A stretch of DNA of 64,000 nt. Source: Planctomycetota bacterium (lineage in GTDB: Bacteria > Planctomycetota > UBA1135 > GCA-002686595). The stretch spans positions 1 through 64,000 of the forward strand of contig NZBA01000036.1 in assembly GCA_002686265.1 (NCBI GenBank). The letters are read 5' to 3'. The notes beneath the pieces are model-generated. The model saw only the letters and a list, made by a program, of their open reading frames with translations. It had not been told where the DNA came from and did no database searches. Made by a program: the position numbers and the translations under genes. Shown here one piece after another: positions 54,420 through 64,000 of this stretch; the first letter of the stretch is position 1; every line of letters begins with the position of its first letter.

Positions 54420-54704
54420 ATGGGGCGCAGCATCAAGAAGGGCCCCTACATCGACGCGAAGCTGGCCGCCAAGGTGGAGCGTCTGGCGGACACGGGCGGT
54501 CGGGATCCGATCCGCACTTGGGCGCGCGCGTCCACCATCCCGCCCGACTTCGTCGGGCACACCTTCCTGGTCCACAACGGGAACAAGCACATCAAGGTCT
54601 TCGTGACCGAGGACATGGTCGGTCACAAGCTCGGGGAATTCGCGCCCACGCGCACCTTCCGCGGCCATACGAACAAGAAGGAAGGGATGAGGGCGACTCG
54701 CTAG
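54420..54704 (+). CDS. rpsS: 30S ribosomal protein S19
   Basis: [67 protein letters not shown]. Confidence 0.98.
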   Translation: MGRSIKKGPYIDAKLAAKVERLADTGGRDPIRTWARASTIPPDFVGHTFLVHNGNKHIKVFVTEDMVGHKLGEFAPTRTFRGHTNKKEGMRATR

Positions 54705-54725
54705 GGCGACGCGCTTCGCGACACG

Positions 54726-55157
54726 ATGGACGCCACCGATTCTGTGACCACCGCCCGCTTCACCGCGCGGCACCGCTACGCGCGCCTGACCGCGCGCAAG
54801 GCGCGACTCGTCGCGGATCAGATCCGCGGGATGTCGGCCAACGCGGCGATCGAGCTGCTCGAGTTCTCTCCCAAGCGAGCCGGGCACTTCTACCTGAAGC
54901 TCCTGCGCTCTGCGATGGCAAACGCCAGCCAGTCCGAAGATGTGAACCTCAACCGGCTCACCATCTGTGACTGCCGGGCCGACGACGGCCCGATGCTCCA
55001 GAATCGCCTGCGCTGGCGCGCGGGGCCCCAGGGCCGGGCGATGCCCTTTGCCAAGAAGACCAGCCACTTGACCGTGACGGTATGCGAGCAGCTCTCCGCA
55101 GCCGCCGCTCCCATCGCGACCGAAGCGGACGAGATCTCGTCCGAAGACGAGGAATAG
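54726..55157 (+). CDS. rplV: 50S ribosomal protein L22
   Basis: [54 protein letters not shown]. Confidence 0.96.
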   Translation: MDATDSVTTARFTARHRYARLTARKARLVADQIRGMSANAAIELLEFSPKRAGHFYLKLLRSAMANASQSEDVNLNRLTICDCRADDGPMLQNRLRWRAGPQGRAMPFAKKTSHLTVTVCEQLSAAAAPIATEADEISSEDEE

Positions 55158-55164
55158 AGATCAC

Positions 55165-55896
55165 ATGGGTCAAAAGGTACATCCCACCGGCTACCGCATC
55201 GGGACCATCGAGCCTTGGCGCTCGCGCTGGTACGCCAACAAGAAGGACTTCGGGCGCCTCCTGCTGCAGGACAAGGCGATCCGCGATCACATCGAGAAGG
55301 AGTTCTCGTCCGCGGGGATTCCGCGCATCGAGATCGAGCGCTCCGGAGAGTCGATCAACGTGATCATCTACTCGGCTCGCCCCGGAGTCCTGGTCGGACG
55401 TAAGGGTGTTCGCGTCGAGCAGCTCAAGAAGGATCTCCAGGCGATCACCGGCTCCGAATGCCACCTGACCTTGCATGAGGTCAAGCGCCCGGAGCTGGAG
55501 GCGAAGCTGGTAGCCGAGGTCGTGGCCGAGGCCCTCGAGAAGCGGATGAATTTCCGCAGGGCCATCAAGCGGGCGATCCAGACCACCATGCAGTCCGGCG
55601 CACAAGGCGTGAAGGTCGAGGTTGCCGGGCGCCTGGGCGGAGCCGAGATGGCGCGCCGCAACAAGGAGCGCGAGGGGCGCGTGCCGCTCTCGACCCTGCA
55701 GGCCCACGTTGACTACGGTACCGCTCGCGCACGCACCTCCTACGGGATCATCGGCGTGAAGGTCTGGATCTACAAGGGCGACATCGAGCGCGGGAAACTG
55801 ATCGATTTCCGCCAGCAACAGAGCATGACGGCCCAGGCGGACCGTCCGCGCCTCGGCCGCGGTAGGGGGGACTCTCGCCCCCGGAGGGACGGGTGA
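55165..55896 (+). CDS. rpsC: 30S ribosomal protein S3
   Basis: [48 protein letters not shown]. Confidence 0.97.
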   Translation: MGQKVHPTGYRIGTIEPWRSRWYANKKDFGRLLLQDKAIRDHIEKEFSSAGIPRIEIERSGESINVIIYSARPGVLVGRKGVRVEQLKKDLQAITGSECHLTLHEVKRPELEAKLVAEVVAEALEKRMNFRRAIKRAIQTTMQSGAQGVKVEVAGRLGGAEMARRNKEREGRVPLSTLQAHVDYGTARARTSYGIIGVKVWIYKGDIERGKLIDFRQQQSMTAQADRPRLGRGRGDSRPRRDG

Positions 55897-55900
55897 CGTC

Positions 55901-56320
55901 ATGGCGATGATGCCCAAGCGGACCAAGCACCGGAAGGTGCAGCGCGGCAAGATGAAGGGCCTCGCGACCCGCGGAAACCGTGTCTCCTTCGGTGACTACG
56001 GCCTCATGTCCCTGGACTACGGCTGGATCAGCGGGCGACACCTCGAGGCGGGCCGTATCGCCGCGAACCGGGCGACCGGCGGCAATGCGAAGATCTGGAT
56101 CCGAGTCTTCCCCCACAAGCCGATTTCGGCCAAGCCGGCCGAGACGCGCATGGGCAAGGGCAAGGGCGAGGTCGACTATTGGGCCGCCGAGGTGAAACCC
56201 GGGACGGTCATGCTCGAGCTGGGCGGTGTCACCGAGGACACGGCCAAGCTCGCCTTCAAGCGCGTCGCTCACAAGATGCCGGTCAAGGTCAAGATGGTCC
56301 GGCGCCTCCCCACAAACTGA
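55901..56320 (+). CDS. rplP: 50S ribosomal protein L16
   Basis: [58 protein letters not shown]. Confidence 0.97.
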   Translation: MAMMPKRTKHRKVQRGKMKGLATRGNRVSFGDYGLMSLDYGWISGRHLEAGRIAANRATGGNAKIWIRVFPHKPISAKPAETRMGKGKGEVDYWAAEVKPGTVMLELGGVTEDTAKLAFKRVAHKMPVKVKMVRRLPTN

Positions 56321-56336
56321 CGCGAGCGAAGCCGCC

Positions 56337-56549
56337 ATGAACATCGACGAAGTACGCGGGAAGACCGACTCCGAGCTCGAGTACGAGCTGGAGCAGATGA
56401 AGAAAGAGCTGTTCGACCTGCGCATGAAGGCCAGCATGGAGAACATCGCCAACCCCGCCCGCATCCGCGTCCTGCGCAGGGCCATGGCCCGGGCGCGGAC
56501 GATCTTGCACGAACGCGCGACCGGAGTGCGCGGACAGGAGCCTCGCTAG
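56337..56549 (+). CDS. rpmC: 50S ribosomal protein L29
   Basis: KTDSELEYELEQMKKELFDLRMKASMENIANPARIRVLRRAMARARTIL. Confidence 0.95.
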   Translation: MNIDEVRGKTDSELEYELEQMKKELFDLRMKASMENIANPARIRVLRRAMARARTILHERATGVRGQEPR

Positions 56550-56551
56550 TC

Positions 56552-56845
56552 ATGGAAGCCGCAGGGATGAGCAATCGAAACAAGCGCCGGACACTTCAGG
56601 GGACGGTCGTTAGCGACAAGATGGACGCGACGATCACGGTGCGCGCGGAGCGCATGATTCAGCACCCCCGCTACCTGAAGTACGTCCGCCGTCATAAGAA
56701 GTACACAGCCCACGACGCCGGCGGAGAGGCTTGCACCGGGGATTTCGTCGAGATCGTCGAAACCCGCCCGATCAGCAAGTCCAAGCGATGGCGTCTCACG
56801 AGCGTGATCCGAAAGGCGAGCATCGTCGAGGAGGCTGACGCATGA
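56552..56845 (+). CDS. rpsQ: 30S ribosomal protein S17
   Basis: [44 protein letters not shown]. Confidence 0.97.
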   Translation: MEAAGMSNRNKRRTLQGTVVSDKMDATITVRAERMIQHPRYLKYVRRHKKYTAHDAGGEACTGDFVEIVETRPISKSKRWRLTSVIRKASIVEEADA

Positions 56846-57210
56846 TCCAGATGCAGACCTTCCTTGATGTCGCGGACAACACCGGAGCCAAGCGGGTTCA
56901 GGTGATCAAGGTTCTCGGTGGCACGCACCGCCGCTACGCCTCCCTGGGGGACATCGTCGTCGCGACGGTGAAGAAGGCGCTTCCGGGATCGGAGCTCAAG
57001 ACGGGGACGATCATCAAGGGCGTCATCGTCCGCGTGCGCAAGAACACTCGCCGCAACGACGGCTCCTACGTGCGCTTTGACCGCAACGCGATCGTCGTGC
57101 TCGACGCCGATGGGAACCCGCGCGGGACCCGCATCTTCGGTGCCGTGGCCCGCGAACTCCGCGAGCGGAACTACATGAAGATCATCAGCCTTGCTCAGGA
57201 GGTCGTCTGA
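56842..57210 (+). CDS. rplN: 50S ribosomal protein L14
   Basis: [27 protein letters not shown]...[21 protein letters not shown]. Confidence 0.98.
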   Translation: MIQMQTFLDVADNTGAKRVQVIKVLGGTHRRYASLGDIVVATVKKALPGSELKTGTIIKGVIVRVRKNTRRNDGSYVRFDRNAIVVLDADGNPRGTRIFGAVARELRERNYMKIISLAQEVV

Positions 57211-57473
57211 TGCACGTGCGCAACGGTGACCTGGTGATCGTCATCTCGGGAAACGACAAGGGCAAGACGGGCGAGGTGAGGGGCCTGGATCGCAAGCGCG
57301 AGCGAGTACTCGTGGACGGCGTCAACATCCGCTGGAAGCACCGCAAGCCGACCCAGCAGAGCCCTCAAGGTGAGCGGGTTCAGATGGAGTTTCCGATCCA
57401 CGTCAGCAACGTGATGCACTACGACGCGAGCGCCGGCAAGGGCGTCCGCCGCCGGCCTGGAGCAAAGAGCTGA
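57210..57473 (+). CDS. rplX: 50S ribosomal protein L24
   Basis: VRNGDLVIVISGNDKGKTGEVRGLDRKRERVLVDGVNIRWKHRKP. Confidence 0.96.
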   Translation: MHVRNGDLVIVISGNDKGKTGEVRGLDRKRERVLVDGVNIRWKHRKPTQQSPQGERVQMEFPIHVSNVMHYDASAGKGVRRRPGAKS

Positions 57474-57476
57474 GTC

Positions 57477-58097
57477 ATGGCCTCCGAGAAGAAGAACAAG
57501 CAGAACAAACAGGACGAGTCCGCCGAGAACGGCGCCGCTCAGGCCGCGCCGCCGCGCCTCAAGGAGAAGTACGCGGGCGAAGTCCGCGTGGGACTCAAGC
57601 AGCAGTTCGGCATCGGCAATGAGATGGCTCTGCCCCGGCTCGAGAAGATCGTCGTCAACATGGGCGTCAAGGGCGCCGTGGAGAACAAGGGCAAGGTAGA
57701 GTCCGCCGCCAAGGACCTGGCGACGATCACCGGCCAGAAGCCGACGGTCAGGCTGGCTCGAAGGGCCATCTCGGGCTTCAAGCTGCGGCAGGGGATGCCG
57801 ATCGCCTGCGCGGTCACCCTGCGGGGGGACAAGATGTGGGAGTTCGCCGATCGCCTGCTCACCGTCGCTCTGCCGCGTATCCGCGACTTCCGCGGGGTCA
57901 AGAGCAAGCTCGACGGCCGCGGCAACTACACGCTCGGCGTCTCCGAGCAGTCGATCTTCCCCGAGATCGAGTTCGACCGCATCGAGTTCCAGCAGGGGAT
58001 GGACATCACCTTCGTGACGACCGCACCCAGCGACGAGCAGGGGCACGCGCTGCTCAAGAAGCTCGGAATGCCCTTCCGTACGGAAGAGGAGAACTGA
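57477..58097 (+). CDS. rplE: 50S ribosomal protein L5 with charged N-terminal extension
   Basis: [57 protein letters not shown]. Confidence 0.97.
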   Translation: MASEKKNKQNKQDESAENGAAQAAPPRLKEKYAGEVRVGLKQQFGIGNEMALPRLEKIVVNMGVKGAVENKGKVESAAKDLATITGQKPTVRLARRAISGFKLRQGMPIACAVTLRGDKMWEFADRLLTVALPRIRDFRGVKSKLDGRGNYTLGVSEQSIFPEIEFDRIEFQQGMDITFVTTAPSDEQGHALLKKLGMPFRTEEEN

Positions 58098-58100
58098 TCC

Positions 58101-58286
58101 ATGGCCAAGACCTCACTGATCGTAAAGCACGCGCGCAAGCCGAAGTACAAGGTGCGCGGCTATCTGCGCTGCGCCATGTGTGGCCGCTCGCGTGGTGTCT
58201 ATCGCAAGTTCCAAATCTGCCGAATCTGCCTGCGCGAGCGTGCGCTCCTAGGTGAGATTCCCGGCATGCGCAAGGCGTCCTGGTAG
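58101..58286 (+). CDS. rpsN: 30S ribosomal protein S14, zinc-binding type
   Basis: [61 protein letters not shown]. Confidence 0.98.
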   Translation: MAKTSLIVKHARKPKYKVRGYLRCAMCGRSRGVYRKFQICRICLRERALLGEIPGMRKASW

Positions 58287-58299
58287 GGAGGATTCAGCC

Positions 58300-58695
58300 A
58301 TGATGACCGACCCGATCGCTGACATGCTGACGCGCATCCGCAACGCGAATGCGATCCAGAACAAGACCGTCCGAATCCCGGCCTCGCGCCTGAAGGTCGG
58401 CCTGGCCGAGGTCCTCCGGACGGAGGGTTTCATCGCGGGCTACGAGGTCGAGGAGGGCAAGCCGTTCAGCAACATCCGTATGACCTTGAAGTACGGACCC
58501 GAGGGCGAGCACGTGATTCGAAGCATCGATCGCGTCAGCAAGCCCGGCTGCCGTGTCTACTCGAGCGCCAAGGAACTGCGCCCCGTCTTGCGCGGCCTCG
58601 GCATCCAGATCCTCTCGACACCCCAGGGAGTTCTCTCAGACCGCAAGGCCCGCGAGCTCAACGTCGGCGGCGAGATCCTCTGCAGACTCACTTGA
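58300..58695 (+). CDS. rpsH: 30S ribosomal protein S8
   Basis: MTDPIADMLTRIRNANAIQNKTVRIPASRLKVGLAEVLRTEGFI...GVLSDRKARELNVGGEILCRL. Confidence 0.98.
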   Translation: MMTDPIADMLTRIRNANAIQNKTVRIPASRLKVGLAEVLRTEGFIAGYEVEEGKPFSNIRMTLKYGPEGEHVIRSIDRVSKPGCRVYSSAKELRPVLRGLGIQILSTPQGVLSDRKARELNVGGEILCRLT

Positions 58696-58699
58696 TCCC

Positions 58700-59248
58700 A
58701 TGTCGCGCATCGGAAAACAGCCTGTCCCGGTCCCGGCCGGAGTGACGGTGGAGCTCGGAAGCGGGCGAACCGCTACCGTCAAGGGGCCCGGCGGCTCCCT
58801 GACCATGGAGTTTCGCCCGGAGATCGAGCTGGCGGTGGAGGGCGCGCAGGTGAACGTCACGACCAACGGGTCGGGCAGCGCCCGCGAGGCGCGGGCCTTC
58901 CACGGCCTGACGCGGGCACTCCTCAACAACATGGTCGTGGGCGTCACCAAGGGCTTCGAGAAGAAGCTCGACATCATCGGGGTCGGCTGGAACGCGGCGG
59001 CCCAGGGCAACAAGCTGGTGCTCAACATCGGCTTCTGTCATCCGGTCGACATCGCAATCCCGACGGGCATCACCGTCGAGACGCCCCGGCCCACCCACAT
59101 CATCATCAAGGGCGCCGACAAGCAGGCCGTGGGGCACCTCGCGGCCGTGATTCGCGCCGTCCGTCCGCCGGAGCCCTACAAGGGCAAGGGCATCCGCTAC
59201 GTCGACGAGTTCGTCCGTCGCAAGGCCGGCAAGAGCTTCGGCGCCTAG
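58700..59248 (+). CDS. rplF: 50S ribosomal protein L6
   Basis: [34 protein letters not shown]...[26 protein letters not shown]. Confidence 0.97.
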   Translation: MSRIGKQPVPVPAGVTVELGSGRTATVKGPGGSLTMEFRPEIELAVEGAQVNVTTNGSGSAREARAFHGLTRALLNNMVVGVTKGFEKKLDIIGVGWNAAAQGNKLVLNIGFCHPVDIAIPTGITVETPRPTHIIIKGADKQAVGHLAAVIRAVRPPEPYKGKGIRYVDEFVRRKAGKSFGA

Positions 59249-59264
59249 AGCCGAGGGGAATCAC

Positions 59265-59294
59265 GAACAAGGCACAGTCATGAACAAGGCACAG
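59265..59294 (+). repeat. 17-bp-period direct repeat overlapping the rplR start
   Basis: gaacaaggcacag at 59265-59277 and 59282-59294; flanks tcAC|gaac versus tcAT|gaac. Confidence 0.9.
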
Positions 59295-59648
59295 AGAAAG
59301 AACGCGACACGCCTGCGCCGTACCCGCTCGGTGGGCAGGAAGGTGCGCCGTGGAACGACCCGCCGGCGTCTCGCCGTGAACCGCAGTCTCAAGCACATCT
59401 CAGGCCAGGTCATCGACGATGGCGAGGGTCGGACCCTGTGCGGAATCTCCAGCACCGCCAAGGCCCTGGCCGCGGACCTGGCGGGCAAGACGAAGACCGA
59501 GCAGGCTCGGGTCGTCGGTGCCGAGATGGCGCGCCGGGCCAAGGCAGCCGGGGTCGAGGAGGTCGTCTTCGACCGCCGCGGAAGCAAGTATCACGGCCGC
59601 GTCAAGGCCTTCGCCGATGCCGCCCGGGAGGCCGGCCTCAAGTTCTAG
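59280..59648 (+). CDS. rplR: 50S ribosomal protein L18
   Basis: [48 protein letters not shown]...[28 protein letters not shown]. Confidence 0.96.
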   Translation: MNKAQRKNATRLRRTRSVGRKVRRGTTRRRLAVNRSLKHISGQVIDDGEGRTLCGISSTAKALAADLAGKTKTEQARVVGAEMARRAKAAGVEEVVFDRRGSKYHGRVKAFADAAREAGLKF

Positions 59649-59680
59649 AGAGGCGTCGAGCCCACAGACACGCGAACAGC

Positions 59681-60199
59681 ATGAAACACAAGATCGAGTA
59701 TCTGGACACGATGGAGGTCGAGGAGATCGCCGACCTCTCGGAGACTCTCGTCAAGGTCAACCGCTCCGCGGCGGTGGTCAAGGGCGGTCGACGTTTCTCC
59801 TTCTCGGCCCTGTCCATCGTCGGTAACCGCGACGGGCTGGTGGGGTTCGGCTTCGGGAAGGCGCGCCAGGTTCCCTACGCTATCGAGAAGGCCGCCAAGG
59901 ACGGGCGCAAGCACCTGCAGCGGGTGCACGTGGCGGAGGGCGGGACGATCCCTCACGAGATCACCGGCCGCTTCTGCGGGGCGATGATCAGGCTCCTCCC
60001 GGCCTCTCCCGGCACGGGCATCATCGCTTGCTCCTCGGTGCGGGCGGTGTGCGAGATGGCGGGCATCAAGAACATCCTGACCAAGTCGTACGGATCCACG
60101 AACCCGATCAACTTGGTCAAGGCCACCCTCGCCGCTCTCGCGCAGCTCCGCACAAGCGAGCAGCTGAGCGCGTTGCGCGGAGTCCCGATCAACCGCTAG
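59681..60199 (+). CDS. rpsE: 30S ribosomal protein S5
   Basis: LVKVNRSAAVVKGGRRFSFSALSIVGNRDGLVGFGFGKARQVPYAIEKA. Confidence 0.97.
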   Translation: MKHKIEYLDTMEVEEIADLSETLVKVNRSAAVVKGGRRFSFSALSIVGNRDGLVGFGFGKARQVPYAIEKAAKDGRKHLQRVHVAEGGTIPHEITGRFCGAMIRLLPASPGTGIIACSSVRAVCEMAGIKNILTKSYGSTNPINLVKATLAALAQLRTSEQLSALRGVPINR

Positions 60200-60227
60200 G
60201 CCCCGCCGCACGCCAGAAAACGGAACC

Positions 60228-60782
60228 ATGGACCTCCAGACAGTCACCAGCAAGGGCACGCGCTACACGAAGGCGCGCCGCGTGGGACGCGGGACCGGAA
60301 GCGGTCGCGGGAAGACCTGCGGGCGTGGGCACAAGGGGTGGGGGCAGCGCTCCGGCTCCAGCCGCCGGCCGGGGTACGAGGGCGGTCAGATGCCCATCTA
60401 CCGACGAGTTCCCAAGCGCGGGTTCACCAACGCGCGCTTCCGGACGGAGTACACGGTCGTCAACGTGGAGGCGCTGAACTCCTTCGAGGATGGCGACGTC
60501 GTGGACCTCGCCGCAATCATCGCGCGTGGCCTGACCAGTCTCGATACGCCTCTGCTCAAGGTGCTCGGAAACGGCGAACTCACCACGAAGCTGACGGTTC
60601 GAGCTCAGAAGTTCAGCGCCAGCGCGGCAGCGAAGATCGTGGCGGCCGGCGGGACTGTCGTCGGACTGGACTCCCGCGGGCGCGCGCCTGGAGAGGCTCG
60701 AGCGAGCGAGAAACCCCAGGCTGTCGAACCCCGGGAGACCCAAACCCCCGAGACCTCCGAGGGTGAGGAGGCCGGATCCTAG
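60228..60782 (+). CDS. rplO: 50S ribosomal protein L15 with acidic C-terminal tail
   Basis: ARRVGRGTGSGRGKTCGRGHKGWGQRSGSSRRPGYEGGQMPIYRRVPKRGF. Confidence 0.97.
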   Translation: MDLQTVTSKGTRYTKARRVGRGTGSGRGKTCGRGHKGWGQRSGSSRRPGYEGGQMPIYRRVPKRGFTNARFRTEYTVVNVEALNSFEDGDVVDLAAIIARGLTSLDTPLLKVLGNGELTTKLTVRAQKFSASAAAKIVAAGGTVVGLDSRGRAPGEARASEKPQAVEPRETQTPETSEGEEAGS

Positions 60783-62086
60783 TGGACGGTTCCTTCCTGA
60801 GGCTCTTCTTCGTTCCGGAGACCCGGAAGAAGATCTTCACCACGCTGATGCTCCTCCTGGCGTATCGCGTGGGCTTCCACGTGCCCATTCCGGGCATGAG
60901 CGCCGAGTTCATGGAGACCATGAGCCAGAATGCGCTCTTCGGCCTGATCAGCGCCTTCTCCGGCGGCGCAATCGGCCAGACGGTCATCTTCGGCCTGGGC
61001 ATCATGCCCTACATTTCCGCCTCCATCATCTTCTCGATGCTGACCAAGGTCTCGCCGACCCTGGAGGCCGTCCAGAAGGAGGGCGCGGCCGGCCAGAAGA
61101 AGATCAACCAGTGGACGCGCTTGGCAGTCGTGCCGATCGCATTCCTGCAGGGCCTGCTGATCTACACCGGAGTGTTCCTCAAGCAGCCGCAGATGGTCGA
61201 ACCCTACATGCAGGGCCACCCGATTGTCCTTGGGTTGATCGTGATCTCGACCCTGCTCGCCGGCGCCTTGTTCGTGATGTGGGTCGGTGAGCTCATCACC
61301 GAGCACGGCGTGGGTAACGGAGCTTCGCTGATCATCATGGCGGGCATCGTCTCGAACATCCCCAGCGCCATGGCACGCATGGCCGGCCAGCCTGAGTTCT
61401 GGCAGATGGTGCTGACCACTATCGGCATCTGGGTCGTGACGATCTTCGTCGTGGTCTTCATCCACAAGGGTGCGCGGCGAGTGCCTATCCAGTACGCTCG
61501 CCTTACCCGCGGACGGCGCGTCTACGGCGGGCAGCGGCACTACCTGCCCCTGAAGGTCAACATGGCCGGCGTGATGCCGATCATCTTCGCCTCTGTGCTG
61601 TTCATCATCCCGACGATGCTGTTCGAATGGCTGGGCCTGGTCCAGCTTCGGGCGATCTTCAACGACCAGACCGGCTTCGTGTACGTCTGCACTTACATCG
61701 GCCTGGTGTTCGCCTTCTGCTTCTTCTGGAACCGTCTGATGTTCCAGCCCGACGAGATCGCGAAGAACTTGCGCGAGCACGGTTCGTTCATCCCCGGCAT
61801 TCGTCCCGGCGCCCGGACCGCCGAGTACCTGACCAACATCCTGACGCGCATCCCCCTCGCCGGAGCCGCCTTTCTGGCCCTCGTTGCGGTGTATCCGAAC
61901 TTCGTGACGAAGAACACGCCCATTCCCAACGACCTGCGCTACTTCCTCGGCGGGACCTCGGTGCTGATCGTCGTGGGCGTCGCGCTCGAACTCGTCGATC
62001 GCCTGAACGCTCAACTCGTCATGCGCGAGTACGACGGCGTGGCGGGCGGCTCGGGGCCGCGCTGGACCAAGAAGAAGGGCGCCTGA
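60782..62086 (+). CDS. secY: Preprotein translocase subunit SecY
   Basis: RKKIFTTLMLLLAYRVGFHVPIPGM, GLGIMPYISASIIFSMLTKVSP, EHGVGNGASLIIMAGIV. Confidence 0.98.
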   Translation: MDGSFLRLFFVPETRKKIFTTLMLLLAYRVGFHVPIPGMSAEFMETMSQNALFGLISAFSGGAIGQTVIFGLGIMPYISASIIFSMLTKVSPTLEAVQKEGAAGQKKINQWTRLAVVPIAFLQGLLIYTGVFLKQPQMVEPYMQGHPIVLGLIVISTLLAGALFVMWVGELITEHGVGNGASLIIMAGIVSNIPSAMARMAGQPEFWQMVLTTIGIWVVTIFVVVFIHKGARRVPIQYARLTRGRRVYGGQRHYLPLKVNMAGVMPIIFASVLFIIPTMLFEWLGLVQLRAIFNDQTGFVYVCTYIGLVFAFCFFWNRLMFQPDEIAKNLREHGSFIPGIRPGARTAEYLTNILTRIPLAGAAFLALVAVYPNFVTKNTPIPNDLRYFLGGTSVLIVVGVALELVDRLNAQLVMREYDGVAGGSGPRWTKKKGA

Positions 62087-62106
62087 GCCGGCAAGGCGCT
62101 CCGACC

Positions 62107-62808
62107 ATGATCGACCAAGTCGTCATCCTCCTCGGCCCTCCGGGCTCGGGAAAGGGAACCCAGGCCCGTCGCTTGAGCGCGGACCTGGGCGTTCCCCACG
62201 TGGCGACCGGGGAGATGTTTCGCAGCAACGTGGAAGACGACACCGAACTCGGCAGGCGCGCACGGGGCTTCATGGAGTCGGGCCGGCTGGTTCCCGATGA
62301 GCTCGTGACAGAGATGCTGTTCGTCCGCGTCGCCGCCGAAGACTGCAGTTGCGGATACGTGTTGGACGGGTTCCCGCGCACGCTCGGGCAGGCAGAGGCC
62401 TTGGATCGGGGCATCGAAGGCCGCTGGGGCGCGAGCGTCGCTTCTCTGGAGGTCCCCGACGCAGCCCTAGTCGAGCGCGCCTCCGGGCGCCTGCTCTGCC
62501 GTAACGACGGCAACCACATCTACCACGCGTCCTTCTCTCCGCCCGCGTCCGAGGGAATCTGTGACCAGTGCGGAGGCGAACTGTACCGCCGTGAAGACGA
62601 CGTGCCCGAGGTCGTCGCGGCGCGGCTCGGGGTCTACCGCGAGCAGACCGCGCCCGTGCTCGAGCACTACGCGCAGGCGGGACACCTGCTGGGGGTGAAC
62701 GGCGACCAGGCCCCCGACGAGGTCTACCGCACCCTGCGGGCCGCGTTAGAGGGTGAAAGCCGAGAGAACAGCGCCCTCGAAGGCTCGACGACCGAGGGGG
62801 GCGAGTAA
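62107..62808 (+). CDS. adk: Adenylate kinase, long-lid type
   Basis: [53 protein letters not shown], lid [35 protein letters not shown]. Confidence 0.96.
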   Translation: MIDQVVILLGPPGSGKGTQARRLSADLGVPHVATGEMFRSNVEDDTELGRRARGFMESGRLVPDELVTEMLFVRVAAEDCSCGYVLDGFPRTLGQAEALDRGIEGRWGASVASLEVPDAALVERASGRLLCRNDGNHIYHASFSPPASEGICDQCGGELYRREDDVPEVVAARLGVYREQTAPVLEHYAQAGHLLGVNGDQAPDEVYRTLRAALEGESRENSALEGSTTEGGE

Positions 62809-63050
62809 TGGCGAAGGAAGAACCGATCGTGGTCGACGCCATCGTCACCGAAGCCCTCCCGAACGCCCGATTCCGGGCCAAGTTGGAATCGGGTCACGAG
62901 ATCCTGGCACACGTCAGCGGCAAGATGCGGATGCACTACATCCGGATCATGGCCGGAGACAAGATCACCATCGAGATGTCGCCCTACGATCTGACGAAGG
63001 GCAGGATCGTCTCGCGCGGCGACCGCCGCTATCAGAGAAGGAGAACCTGA
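62808..63050 (+). CDS. infA: Translation initiation factor IF-1
   Basis: [63 protein letters not shown]. Confidence 0.96.
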   Translation: MAKEEPIVVDAIVTEALPNARFRAKLESGHEILAHVSGKMRMHYIRIMAGDKITIEMSPYDLTKGRIVSRGDRRYQRRRT

Positions 63051-63169
63051 TGAAGGTCCGAAGTAGCGTCCGCCGCATGTGCACCCACTGCAAGATCGTC
63101 CGCCGTCGCGGTGTTCTGCGGGTCATTTGCTCCGTGGATCCCCGTCACAAGCAGCGCCAAGGAAAGTGA
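63050..63169 (+). CDS. rpmJ: 50S ribosomal protein L36 (zinc-binding form)
   Basis: [39 protein letters not shown]; CxxC...C...H. Confidence 0.96.
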   Translation: MKVRSSVRRMCTHCKIVRRRGVLRVICSVDPRHKQRQGK

Positions 63170-63185
63170 ACCACAGGAAGCCATC

Positions 63186-63569
63186 ATGCCTCGCGTAGTC
63201 GGTGTAGACATCCCCAATGACAAGCGCCTCGATGTGGCCATGACCTACATCTTCGGCGTCGGACGAGTGACCGCCAGCAGAGTCTGCGTGGAGCTCAAGT
63301 TCGACCCCGGAATGCAGGCCCGGGACCTGACCGAGGAACAGATCACCACCCTCGCCCACCACCTCGAGAAGAAGTACGTAGTGGAGGGACAGCTGCGACG
63401 AAACGTCGCGGCCTCGATCGGCCGCCTGCGCGACATCGGTAGCTACCGAGGCCTGCGGCACCGCCGCGGGCTGCCGGTACGCGGCCAGCGCACGAAGACC
63501 AACGCTCGCGGCCGAAAGGGCGCGAAGAAGACCGTTGCGGGCAAGAAGTCCGTCAAGGGCATGAAGTAG
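63186..63569 (+). CDS. rpsM: 30S ribosomal protein S13
   Basis: [27 protein letters not shown]...[26 protein letters not shown]. Confidence 0.98.
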   Translation: MPRVVGVDIPNDKRLDVAMTYIFGVGRVTASRVCVELKFDPGMQARDLTEEQITTLAHHLEKKYVVEGQLRRNVAASIGRLRDIGSYRGLRHRRGLPVRGQRTKTNARGRKGAKKTVAGKKSVKGMK

Positions 63570-63604
63570 GCGAGCTCGTCTCAGAAAGAAGCAATCTAGA
63601 AGCG

Positions 63605-63985
63605 ATGGCGAAACAGACAAAGAAGAAGGCCCGCAAGAACGTCTCCAAGGGGATCGTTCACATCAAGGCGAGCTTCAACAACACCCTGGTCACGATCACG
63701 GACGAGGCTGGCGCGGTCATCGCGAGCAGCTCCTCGGGCGTGATGGGCTTCAAGGGCACCCGCAAGAGCACGCCCTTCGCCGCCCAGCGAGCATCGGACA
63801 ATGCCGCCGCCACGGCGAAGCGCCACGGCCTCAAGGAGGTCATCGTGCGCGTCAAGGGCGCCGGCTCCGGCCGTGAGTCCGCCGTCCGCGCCTTGAGCAA
63901 TGCCGGCATTCGCGTCAGCTACATCGAGGACGTCACACCCCTCCCGCACAACGGTTGCCGTGCCCGCAAGCGGCGCCGCGTCTGA
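63605..63985 (+). CDS. rpsK: 30S ribosomal protein S11
   Basis: [49 protein letters not shown]...[19 protein letters not shown]. Confidence 0.98.
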   Translation: MAKQTKKKARKNVSKGIVHIKASFNNTLVTITDEAGAVIASSSSGVMGFKGTRKSTPFAAQRASDNAAATAKRHGLKEVIVRVKGAGSGRESAVRALSNAGIRVSYIEDVTPLPHNGCRARKRRRV

Positions 63986-64000
63986 TCCAACAACATCCTG

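Overview
High-GC bacterial chromosome segment, coding-dense with no CRISPR, phage or transposon signature. Overall style (MMPL, sulfatase, SecDF fusion, Mla-type cluster, no rpmD) suggests Planctomycetota or a related lineage, but this is an inference. The left half (about 1-32 kb) is mixed housekeeping: MMPL/RND transporter, B12-type radical SAM enzyme, sulfatase, lexA, nadB, hflX, secDF fusion, rplS, trmD, ribE, an mlaD/F/E-type lipid transport operon headed by an unusual WP-repeat lipoprotein, trpS, dtd, an HU-family protein, a metB-like gene, a GT-C glycosyltransferase, a mutS2-like gene, a response regulator and aroC. The right half (about 32-64 kb) is a nearly continuous translation/transcription superoperon: tRNA Thr-Tyr-Gly-Thr, tuf, rpmG, secE, nusG, rplKAJL, rpoBC, rpsLG, a Tsr3-like gene, fusA, rpsJ, the S10/spc genes through secY, adk, infA, rpmJ, rpsM, rpsK. 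Main leads: (i) the WP-repeat lipoprotein translationally coupled to mlaE; (ii) a bacterial Tsr3-like acp-transferase between rpsG and fusA; (iii) four 17-bp tandem repeats carrying Shine-Dalgarno/start/stop signals at the rplK-rplA junction; (iv) a second 17-bp duplication at the rplR start that may create a leader minicistron; (v) S12 with Arg at the Lys88 position; (vi) predicted leaderless genes with the -10 element 8-9 nt before ATG; (vii) a 25-aa membrane peptide next to lexA; (viii) MutS2 without Smr. All calls come from reading the supplied sequence and translations; no database search was run.
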